DNA from: Dillenia suffruticosa
Taxonomy: Eukaryota > Streptophyta > Magnoliopsida > Dilleniales > Dilleniaceae
DNA length: 64,000 bases
Direction of reading: 5' to 3'
NCBI GenBank assembly: GCA_033439265.1
Contig: JAVTVX010000027.1
Coordinates: 14,399,001 to 14,463,000 of the forward strand
Positions 13,771 through 24,789 of this stretch are shown here, one piece after another. A model generated the notes under the pieces. The model saw nothing but the letters and a program-made list of their open reading frames with translations. It searched no databases and was not told the origin of the DNA. Position 1 is the stretch's first letter. Every line of letters begins with the position of its first letter. The translations under genes and the position numbers were made by a program.

Positions 13771-14719
13771 AGAACTAAAGTTTACATGATTGAAAATGCT
13801 TTTTACAACTTGCACATGTTGCATGCTCAGTAATCAGAAGTTGACGAGACTTCCATGGCATTCCCTATTTTGCAATTTTTTTTTTTTTTTTTGAAGTGTG
13901 AATGTTTCAAACTTTTTATTAAATGACTTCAGCCACTTACTTTCTCTAATATTTCAATTAATTCAGCTGTCTCCTTTTGCGCACTTTACCAATAAAGGCA
14001 TATATAACAATACTCCACCAGAAGAACAAGTTTGTCCCCATGTGGAAATGTATGTTGAAAATCTTCCAAAAGTTCCCAAGAAGATCTCTATTTTCACATT
14101 ACAGTGATTGCATGTAACGAAATTTCTGGTTTATCAGACTTTATTTTTTCCAACTTTTCCTCTGCCTAGGTCTCCTTCAATTCTAACTAAAACAACATTC
14201 TTGTTGGTTAATATGCCCGTAGGGACATTATTTCGTTAATTAGAAAATAATTCAAATTATTTAAATTTGAATTTGAAATAACCCTCGTGATCCCCACTAA
14301 CTCCCAACGTATTTGTCCCTATCACTAACTCCCCACATATTTGTCCCTCTTCCTCCGTGAGTTAACAATTTGCAATTAAGTAAAAAAAATAACTCTGAGA
14401 AGAAGAACACTCAACACATTTTGAGGATTGTCTTCCCGAAGATTAATTTTTAAGTGTAAGGAATTTTCGTGGGTATTGAAAAAATTTTGAATAGAAAATT
14501 TTTTTAATCGTTTGAGACTCATTAAATTTTGGGTTAAACTGTCATGACATTATGTTGATGAATCGATTTTGTGATCATCATATCGGTTGAGCGTTTTAAT
14601 CGAGGGACTTCGCAGTTTAAAATTTTAAAAACTTACATATTAAGATATTTATTCTAAAATTTTGATTTATTTATTTTATTTATTTCATGATTTTGTACAC
14701 TTTCACATTGAGAATTAAT
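13771..14719. other. Intergenic, no gene seen
   Basis: Contains an 18-bp T run near 13,875 and two near-copies of CACTAACTCCC..ATTTGTCCCT at about 14,297 and 14,325. No domain recognised. Confidence 0.45.
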
Positions 14720-14908
14720 CTAACAATCCTGTACTCGTGTCCCAATGTAAAATGACTCATTGCAGTAGAAACATATCCCGTTTGCATGTCGTTCAACCAT
14801 CTCGGCTGGACTTAAACACTTAACCAATGGAGTTGCAAGTTGTTTGTGTCTTCTTTGGCTCAAATTTATGCATGTAACTCCTTTATGTCCGCTGATCATG
14901 ATGGTCAT
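14720..14908 (-). pseudogene. Ty3/gypsy gag zinc-knuckle scrap
   Basis: A 62-codon minus-strand frame holds LSPAEMVERHANGICFYCNE, resembling the segment before and into the CCHC knuckle of Ty3/gypsy (chromovirus-type) gag proteins. The His and last Cys of the knuckle are not in canonical place. The adjacent CACTA element begins 17 bp upstream of this frame, so it may have inserted into this older gypsy copy. No further gypsy domain is readable beside it. Confidence 0.5.
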
Positions 14909-14924
14909 GCACTAGCTTGACACT

Positions 14925-14938
14925 CACTACAAAAAAAC
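14925..14938 (+). repeat. CACTA left TIR
   Basis: CACTACAAAAAAAC, 14 bp, preceded by target duplication ACT. Pairs with 21,603-21,616. Confidence 0.95.
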
Positions 14939-14944
14939 TTGTAT

Positions 14945-15645
14945 TTAGCCACAAATTTTGCGACGAAAAGTTAAGAAAAATTCGTCGCTAAATTATTTAG
15001 CAACCAATTTTTCGACAAACCAGAATTTGTCGCTAATAACTCGTCGCAAAATTTTTCGACAACAAATATGAAATTTGTCGCCAATTAGCGACCGATTATA
15101 GTTCGTCGCAAAATTCGTCGCAAACATTAGCAACCAAAACTTTTTAGTTGCAAATTTCTGACAAAATTTGCGACGAAACATTTCGTCGGAAAAATTTCCA
15201 ACAATAAAATATTTGTTGCAAAAATTGTTGTACAATTTAGCAACCAATTATTTTTTGTTGCAATTTTCCGACCAATTTTGCGACAAAATAGTATGTTTCA
15301 AATTTCTCAGCTGGAGGATAAATTAGCATCAACAAATTTTTTGTTGCAATTTAGCGACCAACACAACGACGAATAATTTTTGTCACAAATTAGCGACAAA
15401 TTTTGAATAGTTTTTTGTTGCAAAATCTGCAACAAAATCTGCGACGAATTTATTTTCGTCGCAATTTGCGACAAAATTTTTTTGTGAGATAATTTGTCGC
15501 AATTCTGCGACAAAATCAGCTTCGGCTTTTGCGACGAATTTTGCAACGAAATCTAAAAAATTCAGCAACAAATTTTGCAACGAATGTCAAAATCAGCGAC
15601 GAATTTAGCGACGAATATAGAAAATTTGCGACAAAAAAATTTAAT
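14945..15645. repeat. Left subterminal repeat region of the CACTA element
   Basis: About 700 bp packed with both orientations of GCGACGAA and TTCGTCGC and decayed forms (TTTGTCGC, TTGTTGC), with irregular spacing. In En/Spm such subterminal motifs bind the TNPA protein and bring the ends together; that function is inferred here. Open frames in this stretch are by-products of the repeats. Confidence 0.85.
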
Positions 15646-15979
15646 TTGTTTAATATTTGCACCAAATTTCCATATATATCATATTCCTCCCTGATAGTTT
15701 CAACCAACCAGTTTATAAGCTAAACCACCAACATCATCATCAACAAATCATCCAGGGTACCATCGAACAGCCATGAATACGAAATTTATGCAGTATCTAC
15801 TAATTCAAATAACTGACCATATAATAGTATGAATGAAATAATAATTAAAAAAACACTACCATCGTCATGAAATAATATTAAACAGTACTAAATAAGTTAT
15901 AGAATATCGAATTTGTAGAAGTATAAATGAAATTCTAATGAGAAGTCTAATTAAAAATAAACGTGAAATAAAAATTGTT
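15646..15979. other. 3' flank of the Transposase_24 gene inside the CACTA element
   Basis: AT-rich sequence between the subterminal repeats and the stop codon of the minus-strand gene, presumably its 3' UTR. Nothing else seen. Confidence 0.4.
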
Positions 15980-18117
15980 TCAAGAAACATTATCACCATC
16001 ATCATCACCATTACCGTCACCGCCACCATCACCATCACCAAATATGTCAAAATCATCATCACCATCATTTGGAGGAGATAGAGAAGGGGGAATCGAATTT
16101 GAAGCGGAGACTAGCTGAAGATGCTGCATTATAAGCCTCTGTTGTGCGCGAAACTCTTCAAATTCATTGTCTCTTCGCAGCTGTTCAACGCGCATGGCTT
16201 GAATTTCATTGTCTCTTCGCTGCTGTTCTACGCGCATGACTTGAAGTTCATTGTCTTTTTGTGCTAACAGCTCCTTCATGTGGCTCAGCTCTTGGTTCAT
16301 TTGCATTAATTCTGCTCTTACTGGTGTATGGCCGGAAGAACTTAGACCACTGAGTCTGCAAGTTCTGCTCAACGAGCCCATCCCAAGTACTCTTCCCTTC
16401 TTTGCTCCACCAGTTGCCTCGAGCCATAAAGTCATATCATTAATAGATGGCTCAGACGTTGCAGCATCATCACTACCACTAGAATTTCTAAGTAGAAGCT
16501 GGTCATATTTCTCCTGCATTATCGTATAAGAAATTAAAAGAAAAATGAAATAACAATATACTAAAATATCCAATGAAATTGAGAAGTGTCAATTAACAGT
16601 TGAATAAATTTCTAAAAAATCTAACAAATAAAGTAAGAATACAAAATTGTATTTCTCATTAAGCGATTGACAGTAAGCAATAAGACACAAAAATTATCTT
16701 TGTCAATCAAATATTATAAATTTAATACACTTATGGAATTAAAATTACACATACTTATAATTATATATTTTGTTGCTTAATCCATTAAAATGATATTTAG
16801 ATAATGAGGAGTGTTGTAATTGAAATTAAAATTTGACTACTATTACGAGTTTGAAAATATAACAGATTGAATAAAGGAAAAAATTATACTATACGTGACA
16901 TAATGAACCAACCATTTGGAATAGACGTAACAAATTTGATATTATCTATTTTTAAATTTTATTTTATAATGAAAAATATATATATATATGAATTTGAAAT
17001 GAAAAGTTCAATTTAAGTATTTGAGAAATTATTGGAATTGACAAATCTATTAAATTCTTATTATAATGTTGTGATGATAAATTGAGCATAATATGTTCAA
17101 ATAAAAGTTTTTATAAAACAATTTAAAATTTTAAAATTACATACCATAACCGTTCTAGCTCTCTCCCCACTCCAGCTCTTGTCTTTTTTCTGAAAAGTCC
17201 GTGCGAAAGTCTCTCTAAATGATGGCGGTGATCCCATTTCCTTGGTCTAAAAACAAAACACCGTTAGATGAATTAATGAAAAAATAAATGAATTAAATAC
17301 AAAAGAATGGTAATTGAACCAAATTACCATTCTAATTCTATGCTCATCAATATTGATTGAGCCTCCCGCATAAGTAGCAGATGATTCCCCAGAATTATAA
17401 GCTCGATTTATTTTATTTTGCTCACTCCTTCGTTGGCTCTCATCGGAATCCCAGAAATTTAAAATGTTGAGCCAATTTTCTTCGGTGATGCAATGTGGCT
17501 TCTTTCGGCTCTTTTTGGCATGATTCAGTACACCTCGGATGTGATGACCGCATTTTTTTTAAATATTCTTCTTATTTCAAGCTCCTCGGTCTCATCCCAA
17601 TTGAACTTTCGCTAAAAAAAAAACAAGTTGTTATATTTAATTTATACACTGAATTGTATATTTAAACTTAGAAACCTCATTTACCTTGAATTCTCTCCAC
17701 TATAGCTCTTTGATATCATCTGGAGTACTTGTGTATGACATCGATGCTCCTCCCCAATGGTTGTTAATGATTCTATTCAGCTCATGAATAACATACACAG
17801 AATTTGTGAATCTATCATAAAATTAGAAATAAAAAAAATGGTTAGTAAAAAAATTTTTTAAATAAACTAATAAATTGTGATAATATTTCAAAATGTAATA
17901 CTTACGAATCTCCGCAAGGGGATATCACCTCTCGCGTATCTTCCCCTTCAACGTGTGAATCTTGCATTGAAGGTACAATTGAAGGTGCAACGGATGGAAA
18001 CGGTGAAGGTATATCAGTACAAGGCGAAGGGGCATGGGAAGGTGCAGCTGAAACGGACGGTGACGCCGAAGAGTTTGGTCTTGCATTAGAAGATCGTCTA
18101 TGTCCTCCACGTTGAAA
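15980..18117 (-). pseudogene. CACTA Transposase_24 (TNPA-like) gene, five exons, mutated
   Basis: Exons with GT..AG borders: 18,117-17,906, 17,811-17,685, 17,611-17,328, 17,246-17,145 and 16,513-15,980. A 27-bp mini-exon at 18,224-18,198 may precede them. The product starts with a Ser/Pro/Ala-rich segment, then the Transposase_24 (Ptta/En/Spm) domain: FTNSVYVIHELN, NHWGGASMSYTSTP, NHAKKSRKKPHCITEENW, then TKEMGSPPSFRETFARTF. A coiled coil follows (MRVEQQRRDNEIQAMRVEQ region) and a tail rich in Asp/Gly. This class is thought to bind subterminal repeats. Two lesions: an in-frame TAG where Trp is expected (exon 17,811-17,685), and a frameshift in an A-run in exon 17,611-17,328. The splice pattern is otherwise intact, so inactivation looks fairly recent. 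Confidence 0.85.
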
Positions 18118-18413
18118 CTGTAACAAGAGTTTTTTCTCGCAAGCAATGAATATTGAATGATTATAAAAAATATAATAGAGTATATGAAAAAACATACCAT
18201 ATTTAAATTGTCGTCAGAAATGATCTATAAAAAAAGAAAATATATTAGCAAATAATATTTCGAAATTGAAACATGAGGCACTAAATATAACATACAAATT
18301 GAGAAATTTAAAATACAAATCTAAATGTATTTTCACATGAAAACAGTCAAAAAAATTTTCATATGATGTTAGACAATTATAATAAAGTTTAAAAAAACAA
18401 AACTTACCGATGA

Positions 18414-18800
18414 TCAAAAATCAAAGTCATTATTGTCATCATCATCCTCATTATCAGAGTCTTCAACATCAAATTCTTCCTCATCTTCATCCTCATCTTC
18501 ATCCTCATCTTCATCATCTGTCTCCAAATCAGGTTCTTCATCGCTAGACTCATGAATTTCATTTTGATCCACATCTATCATTACTCCATGTGGATCTCGT
18601 AATGTTGGAATAATATATTTCTCAGTCTGAAACGTAGTGGCAACTTCCATTTGTTGATATGCCATGTCTTCCCAACGTTCCTCAATTTTCTTTCGTGCTT
18701 TCGTTTTACAAACAGCCCACCAATCAATTTTGTCACGTTTCAAACTAGGATATGAAGTATAATACACTTGAATCGCTTGTTGTGCCAATACGAAAAAAAA
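18414..18800 (-). pseudogene. C-terminal end of a TNP2-type CACTA transposase (DUF4216 region)
   Basis: The minus-strand translation has QVYYTSYPSLKRDKIDWWAV and KARKKIEERWEDMAYQ, followed by an acidic Glu/Asp tail ending at a stop at 18,414. This matches the DUF4216-type C-terminus that follows the catalytic part in TNP2 (TNPD-like) transposases. Nothing resembling the Transposase_21 or DUF4218 parts lies upstream (18.8-19.9 kb), so most of the gene has been lost. The open frame enters from 18,800 or a little beyond, where sense is lost. It sits just upstream of the Transposase_24 gene, the usual gene order. Confidence 0.75.
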
Positions 18801-18859
18801 TATATACCTCGACCGCTTGAAGACATGAATTTCTCCCCTCTAATCGAACAACACGTCCG

Positions 18860-19940
18860 ATCAACGCAAACACATCTGCAATGCAAAACCATTAATGTTA
18901 TTTAGAATTATTTTTGGAATTTTTTTTACTTTATCATAATTTATCATTCATGGGAGAAATAACTTTTTTTTTAATTTAAAAAAAAAAATAATCATGGTAC
19001 TTTGGGGGGAGGGAGAACGCATTTCTCGGATTTTGTGCAAATTTTGTAATTTTTTTCAGAAATAACCCAAGATAAAGCCAATTTCTACGCATTTTCAATA
19101 AATGTACACAAATTGCAATTTTTTTCTAAAATTTTGGACTCAATTATCAAATTGGCGTCATATATAGAATAGAATAGAATTACCAATCTAGTTATCCCAA
19201 AATCATTGATGCAAGTAATTACAACTTATAGTGTATGTTTTTGACACTAATAATGACAATTTTATACTATATTTTTTTATTTATTGAATAAATATTGCTC
19301 ACATAATTTAAAAATAAAACTCTAGAGAGAGACTCATGAAGGCTATGAGGTTCAAAAGGTGTTAAGAGAATATCACAAAATCTTAAGATTTGAACTCTTT
19401 TATAATTTTTGAAACTTCTCAAAATCGCAAAGCTGCCGCATGAATTTTGAAAATTACAAAATAATTACAAAAGTTTTACAAAATTAAAAACTATCGTAAC
19501 AACTTTTTAAAAATTATAAATAGTTGTAATAGCTTTTAAATATTACAAATCAGTCCCCATCTTTGTATATCACTATATATTGTTTTCTTTTTTCTTTTTA
19601 ACTAATCCAACACAAAAAAATATCATAAGAGTAGGAAAACAATTAGTTACAAACTAATTTTATATATAATATCCATGATATGATTGAGATTATGTAAACT
19701 AAATTTTTTTACTGTATCCTCACTTATTTAATTTTATTAAATTTTTTTGTCTAAAAAGAGAGTATTCAAGAATGTCTAAGTTATCTTCTAGGCTGATAGT
19801 ACTTGATAACTTCCAGAACATCCAATATGATCAAATATATATAAGTGAATTAATTTCTATAAAATTAACTAGGAGAGTATAGTTACCTTATATTCAACTT
19901 ATTTAGAAGGATATATATAAGGATCAAATATATGATCCCA
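18860..19940. other. AT-rich interior of the CACTA element, no gene
   Basis: About 1.1 kb without coding sense where the body of the TNP2 gene would be expected. Short homopolymers and a poly-G (GGGGGGAGGG) near 19,004. Either an internal deletion joined unrelated sequence here, or the gene has decayed beyond recognition. Confidence 0.5.
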
Positions 19941-19947
19941 AAATCAT

Positions 19948-20530
19948 CCCGTCGGCCGGATCTCAGCGGGGGAGGCGCTGCGGCGCCTCCCCCGCTGTTG
20001 AAAGCAGCCCAGGGGGGGCGCTGCCGCTCCCCAGGGGGGGCGCTGCCGCTCCCCCGGTGGGCCCCGCCCGCGTACATGCGGGCGGGGCCATCCCGTCGGC
20101 CGGATCTCAGCGGGGGAGGCGCTGCGGCGCCTCCCCCGCCATTGAAAGCAGCCCAGGGGAGGGGCATTGCCCCTCCCCCGGTGGGCCCCGCCCGCGTACA
20201 TACGGGCGGGGCCATCCCGTCGGCCGGATCTCAGCGGGGGAGGCGCTGCGGCGCCTCCCCCGCGGTTGAAAGCTGCCCGGGGGAGGGGCGTTGCCCCTCC
20301 CCCGGTCGGCCCGGCCCGCGTAGATGCGGGCGGGGCCATCCCGTACGAGATTCGGCCTCTGTGGCCGGATCTCCGCGGGGGAGGCGCAGCTGCGCCTCCC
20401 CCGCCGTTGAAAGCAGGCCGGGGGAGGGGCGCTGCCCCTCCCCCGGTCGGCCCCGCCCGCGAAGATGCGGCGCCTCCCCCGCCGTTGCAAGCAGGCCGGG
20501 GGAGGGGCGATGCCCTTCCCCCGCCACGAT
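19948..20530. repeat. GC-rich 124-bp tandem array, about 4.5 copies
   Basis: Units starting CCCGTCGGCCGGATCTC lie at 19,948, 20,092 and 20,216, with a diverged copy at 20,339 and a partial one from about 20,465. Spacing is 144 bp (the first unit has an extra ~20-bp duplication), then 124 and 124. Roughly 80% GC in an AT-rich element. Each unit holds inverted repeats: GGGGGAGGCGC against GCGCCTCCCCC, GGGGAGGGGC against GCCCCTCCCC, and CCCGCCCGCGTA against TGCGGGCGGGG. It lies between the right-hand palindrome array and the gene body, at the promoter end, like the GC-rich downstream control region of maize Spm. Confidence 0.9.
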
Positions 20531-20552
20531 CCGGCGGCAATGCCGCCGGAAC

Positions 20553-20553
<1 letters not shown>

Positions 20554-20593
<40 letters not shown>
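20554..20593. repeat. (GA)n microsatellite
   Basis: About 20 GA units directly following the GC-rich array, then GCGGGGGGGG. Confidence 0.95.
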
Positions 20594-20595
<2 letters not shown>

Positions 20596-20726
20596 GGGGG
20601 GGGAGAGCGTACCTCGTTGGAGGGAGACCACCGCGGGGAAGAGAGGGAGAGGAGGATGAGAGGGAGAGGAAAGTGAGGAAAGAGAGGTAGAGGAAAGGAG
20701 CATTAAAAATATTTTGCAACCGATTC

Positions 20727-21370
20727 AGCGACGAACACGCTGTTCGTCGCTGAAATCAGCCACGAACTAGGCGTTTGTCGCTAAAGTTAGCGACGAACTG
20801 CGCGTTCGTCGCAGTAATCAGCGACGAACTAGCGTTCGTCGCAGTAATCAGCGACGAACAGGGCGTTCGTCGCAGGAGTCAGCGACGAACAGGGCGTTCG
20901 TCGCTGGAATCAGCGACGAACAGGGCGTTCGTCGCTGAAATCAACGACGAACTGCTCGTTCGTCGCAGGGATCCGCGACGAACAGCGCGTTCGTCGCAGG
21001 GATCAGCGACGAACAGGGCGTTCGTCGCTGGGATCCGCGACGAACTGCTCGTTCGTCGCTGGGATCCGCGACGAACAGCGCGTTCGTCGCTGTTATCAGC
21101 GACGAACAGCGCCTTCGTCGTTGAAGTCAGCGACGAACAGGGCGTTCGTCGCAGAAGTCAGCGACGAACTGCTCGTTCGTCGTAGGGATCCGCGATGAAC
21201 AGCGCGTTCGTCGCTGGAATCAGCGACGAACAGCGCCTTTCTCGCTGAAGTCAGCGACGAACAGGGCGTTCGTCGCAGGGATCAGCGACGAACACCGCGT
21301 TCGTCGCTGAGAGGTGCGACGAACTACGCGTTCGTCGTTGAAATCTGCGACGAACTTGATGTTCGTCGCT
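20727..21370. repeat. Tandem array of 21 palindromic ~30.6-bp units
   Basis: Each unit is GCGACGAAC, 5-7 bp, GTTCGTCGC, then 6-7 bp of spacer (often AGGGATC or TGGAATCA). Counting line by line gives 21 units. The arms are a 9-bp inverted repeat, so each unit can form a hairpin or bind a dimer. The arm word is the same as in the left subterminal region, marking this as the amplified right subterminal region. One plus-strand frame is open over 136 codons here only because of the repeats. Confidence 0.93.
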
Positions 21371-21602
21371 GAAACGTTGCTGATATGCGCAACCAATTTA
21401 TTTTTTGTCGCTCAAATCTGCGACAAATTCGTTTTCGTCGCAAATTTAGCGACGAGCAATGATTTCGTCGCTTATTGAGCTACGAAATTTTTTTCGTTGC
21501 TAATATCGTTGGAAAATGGTGATGAAATGTTTATTCGCTGCCAAATTCGTCGCAAAATAGCAACAAAAATAATTTGTCGCAAACGTCCGTCGCAAATACT
21601 GT
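21371..21602. repeat. Right subterminal repeats, irregular part
   Basis: Degenerate GTCGC/GCGAC words in both orientations between the regular palindrome array and the right TIR, with the spacing and decay seen at the left end. Confidence 0.8.
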
Positions 21603-21616
21603 GTTTTTTTGTAGTG
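21603..21616 (-). repeat. CACTA right TIR
   Basis: GTTTTTTTGTAGTG, the exact inverse of the left TIR, followed by target duplication ACT (21,617-21,619). Confidence 0.95.
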
Positions 21617-21619
21617 ACT

Positions 21620-22240
21620 GTCTTAGTGCCAAAATAGGTTTTGGCATGTCAAGTGCCTATAGCGTGCTTCTTCTGATAAGCTTTAGATAAGTTTTGGTTG
21701 TTCTGTTTCCAACATTACAAAATAAAAGCATTACGTTGACAGTAATGTTTACTATCAGTAAGTATTAGTGATGATTTTTTGAAGGTATACCGATGGTTAT
21801 GGTTGAAATTATTAAAAATAGTATATATTTTCCAAAGGTTTTAAAATAGTCGTCGATAAAACAATTTGAACCATGGGTATAAGTAGCAAACTATTTGTAT
21901 AAACAACACTCTAAACTTACAGATCTAAAAATGTTTGAATTTATATATCCCTATCCTTACAGCTATAAGTTGTGATGGCAAAATATAGATTTTATAGTCA
22001 CAAATTTGAAAGGTGTTTGTATAGGTAATGCTATGTGTACAACCATTGTGATGATAGATGAATATAATAAGAAACGGTAAGTGTAAAAGGATATAGTAAA
22101 TAGCGGTAAGTGTAGGAAATGTAAGGTAGGTAACTGTAGGATATGTAGGATATGATAAGATATTGTAAGTACATGATATTTAAGGTATGGTAAGTGTAGA
22201 ATATGTAAATTGACGTTTAGAAAAATGTTGGAAACAGTTT
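21620..22240. other. Intergenic with short GTAAGTGTAGGA-type repeats
   Basis: Between the CACTA element and the 178-bp array. At about 22,065-22,215 words such as GGTAAGTGTAG and GGATATGTAGGATATG repeat irregularly. No gene. Confidence 0.4.
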
Positions 22241-22244
22241 ATTA

Positions 22245-22654
22245 GGTATATATGTTAGTGAATGTTACTATTTTATATTGTAAATGTTATTATAATTTAT
22301 TGTGATTATATAGTAAATGTTACTATCTTTTTATGATAAGAGAAAAATCAATTTACTATCTTTCACATCTCTTATTATAATAGTATCTTACTATTTTATA
22401 GTAAATATTACTATATTTTATTGTGATTATATAGTAAATATTACTAAATATTATTATTTATTAATTTGACTATTGTGGTTAATTTAATAGTAAATAGCAA
22501 ATGTTACTATTCTTTTATCATGAGAGATAAATAAATTTACTGTATTTCATTATTATAATAGTAAATGTTAATATTTGATAGTAAATGTTATTATATTTTA
22601 TTGTGGTTACATAGTAAATGTTATTATATTTTATTATTTGTCAATTCGTCTATT
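22245..22654. repeat. ~178-bp AT-rich tandem array, left portion
   Basis: Same family as 32,568-33,598. Landmarks of the type GAGATAAATAAATTTAC recur about 183 bp apart here. Inside each unit the word TAGTAAATGTTACTA, itself nearly palindromic (TAGTAA against TTACTA), recurs several times. The array is broken at 22,655-22,659 by the target duplication of a retrotransposon. Confidence 0.8.
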
Positions 22655-22659
22655 ATGGT

Positions 22660-24058
22660 TGTTGGTTCCAAAGATAACTAAGAGGGGGGGTTGAATTGGT
22701 TGTTTAAAATTGACTTTTTAAATTTTTATCTAACTCCACTTAAATCTAAGTAAACCTATAGTCAATTTATAGAAAATATAGTAAAAATAAATAAGAGAGT
22801 GATGAGATAAATCTGGCTTATAGTGGTTCGGTTTTGTGCCTACATCCATACTTCTACCCAAGCAAGTTGAGCTCTAGCAATTTACTAGTTTTCACTATGA
22901 TCCATAACAACAATATACATCAACTTGATTTATGATATTCACACCATGAAAATTATTTCGTCCAACAATGGAAGACAAATCACACAAATTTCAATCAAAG
23001 ATTACAAAATATGAAAATGTAAATGTGACTGTAGCAGAATTTTTCTTGATCTTCTGGTATTTTGAAGTCTCACAATGATAGTCTTTCTTGCCACTCACGT
23101 CCTCTGTTCTCACACCATAAAAAATCTGCTGATAGCTGTGCATTTGATAGCAAAGTGACTCAACAAATAGCAGTAAAAATTCCGTAGAGTAACTGTAACT
23201 GCTTCAGCAATAGTTCCTGAAAAGTAGACTCTAAATTCTCTTGAAATTTGATATTTACTGAGAGTAAATATTTTTCTCCTGAATTTTAAATATCTCTCTA
23301 ACATATTCAAGAGTTGTTTTGATTATATCCAAAAGGTTGTTTCTCTAAAAAATTCAAAACGTACTCCATAAAATCTGCTCCTAGTTCTGAATTTTTCAGA
23401 ACAATTAGCCAACTTTGCCTATTTATTTTTCCATCAGATTTGCTGTTCAACTGTAGTACTATAATATAGTATAATCAAATTCAAACATCTAAGACAAGTG
23501 GTGAAGTTGTTGAAGGCCAAATACCACTTGACAGCCATAATTTGATACACAATTCTGCTGTGAAAAATGAGTAACTAATAAATTTTCAGCTGATTTTTCT
23601 CCAACATATCTGCAAAATATTTGAACCGTAAATGATTCAGATTAAAGTTCCATACACCTTGTTTGAAATATAATTTTCGGTTTTGGAAATATTTCAGCAC
23701 ATAAGAAAATGTGGCTATTCAAACAAATTCAAATGATCACACTTCAACATTTAGAAAAATTTTTAAGTGGTGGAATATGAATTGGCTTCATGTTGGGATA
23801 TTTTTTTATGTACATCTACAATCAATTATAGATTAAACGTAGTACTCAACCTACACTTATCTTGCTGGCTGGATTTTCAATAGATATTATAAAATCTTAC
23901 TTCTATGACCAAATAACCCTTATTTCTATGATTGATTTTATGACTGGTTCTATCACTTTTATATTAAATAAAAAATTCTGCACACTAAATAAATTGATTA
24001 GAATTACATGAGAGATTTTGTTATCATCAAAACCAAAAAGACAACAATTTTCTCAATA
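22660..24058 (-). repeat. 3' LTR of the first SIRE-type element
   Basis: Plus-strand ends are TGTTGGTTCC..CTCAATA. It aligns along its length with 30,935-32,567 but lacks that copy's internal ~190-bp duplication. Confidence 0.9.
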
Positions 24059-24073
24059 TTCTCCTCCTTTTTT
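24059..24073 (-). other. Polypurine tract of the first SIRE-type element
   Basis: On the minus strand ATAAAAAAGGAGGAGAA lies immediately before the 3' LTR, in the position of the plus-strand priming site. Confidence 0.8.
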
Positions 24074-24789
24074 ATGATAACAAAACTTTTAAAAAATAAA
24101 TGCACAATAATTGTTCAATATAGCACATTCTCAAATAATCATGTAAGTCATATGAACATAACAACAATTGATACAGGCAAATACATATACTTAGTGTTCA
24201 CCAATGTTCATCCAATTTAAAGATTGCTTGTTTTATTTAAGTTGTGAGTTTCAAAATTTAAAGTGCAGTCAAGTCATTGTGCAGACACTAGTAATTTTCT
24301 AAGTTTCAAAATGTAGTCAATAGTTCTGAATATTTTGTTGCATAATGTTTTCAATGTTCTTCCCCTCAATGTGTGTTCTCTCCCTCAATGTGTGCAGATT
24401 CATTTTGTTTTCATAATACAGTTTCAAATAAAACAAAATGACTTCTGGTTGTACACTTCACTTCTAGTGGTGCATTATTTGGCTTCTGTGTGAGCAATTT
24501 TTTTTTAAAAATTTATTCTCCCCCCTTTGTTGCATTAAAAAGAAGTACAACAATGAAATATTAAAGTATTGTAGTATAGAAGGATTGAAGTACTGAAACA
24601 TTGAAGCACAATTGTATTGAAAACATTCTGATACCAAAAGAAGACATCGATATTATGGAAGTCTGACAAAGAATATGGTATCGAAATACAAAAAATATAT
24701 CTTTGTCAAATCATAGAAGGAAATGACTAAGCATAGGGACAGCCTATGTCATACACTCATCAATTTTCCATACACTTCAGAATTTCAGA

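Larger units (their letters stand above)
14925..21616 (-). mobile_element. CACTA (En/Spm) transposon, 6,692 bp, with TSD ACT
   Basis: The ends are CACTACAAAAAAAC (14,925-14,938) and its exact inverse GTTTTTTTGTAGTG (21,603-21,616), a 14-bp perfect TIR, flanked by ACT on both sides (14,922-14,924 and 21,617-21,619). CACTA termini with a 3-bp duplication define the superfamily. Both subterminal regions are crowded with GCGACGAA/TTCGTCGC words, the expected type of TNPA-like binding site. Genes run on the minus strand: the C-terminal end of a TNP2-type transposase (18.4-18.8 kb), then a spliced Transposase_24 gene (15.98-18.12 kb). Most of the TNP2 gene is missing, so the element is non-autonomous. 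The promoter end is therefore the right end, which carries a palindrome array and a GC-rich array. Confidence 0.96.

Noticed and set aside
19883-20703. Overlapping long open frames on both strands (up to 207 codons) encoding Gly/Ala/Pro/Arg-rich repeats
   Set aside because: They follow the 124-bp GC-rich tandem array, are open in several frames at once and have no domain; GC-rich DNA has few stops.
20775-21185. 136-codon frame with repeated SDEL/TNRAFVA-like units
   Set aside because: A direct translation of the palindromic DNA repeat; no independent coding evidence.
20727-21370. CRISPR-like array
   Set aside because: The spacers are near-identical, the unit is a palindrome inside a CACTA transposon, and the genome is a plant.
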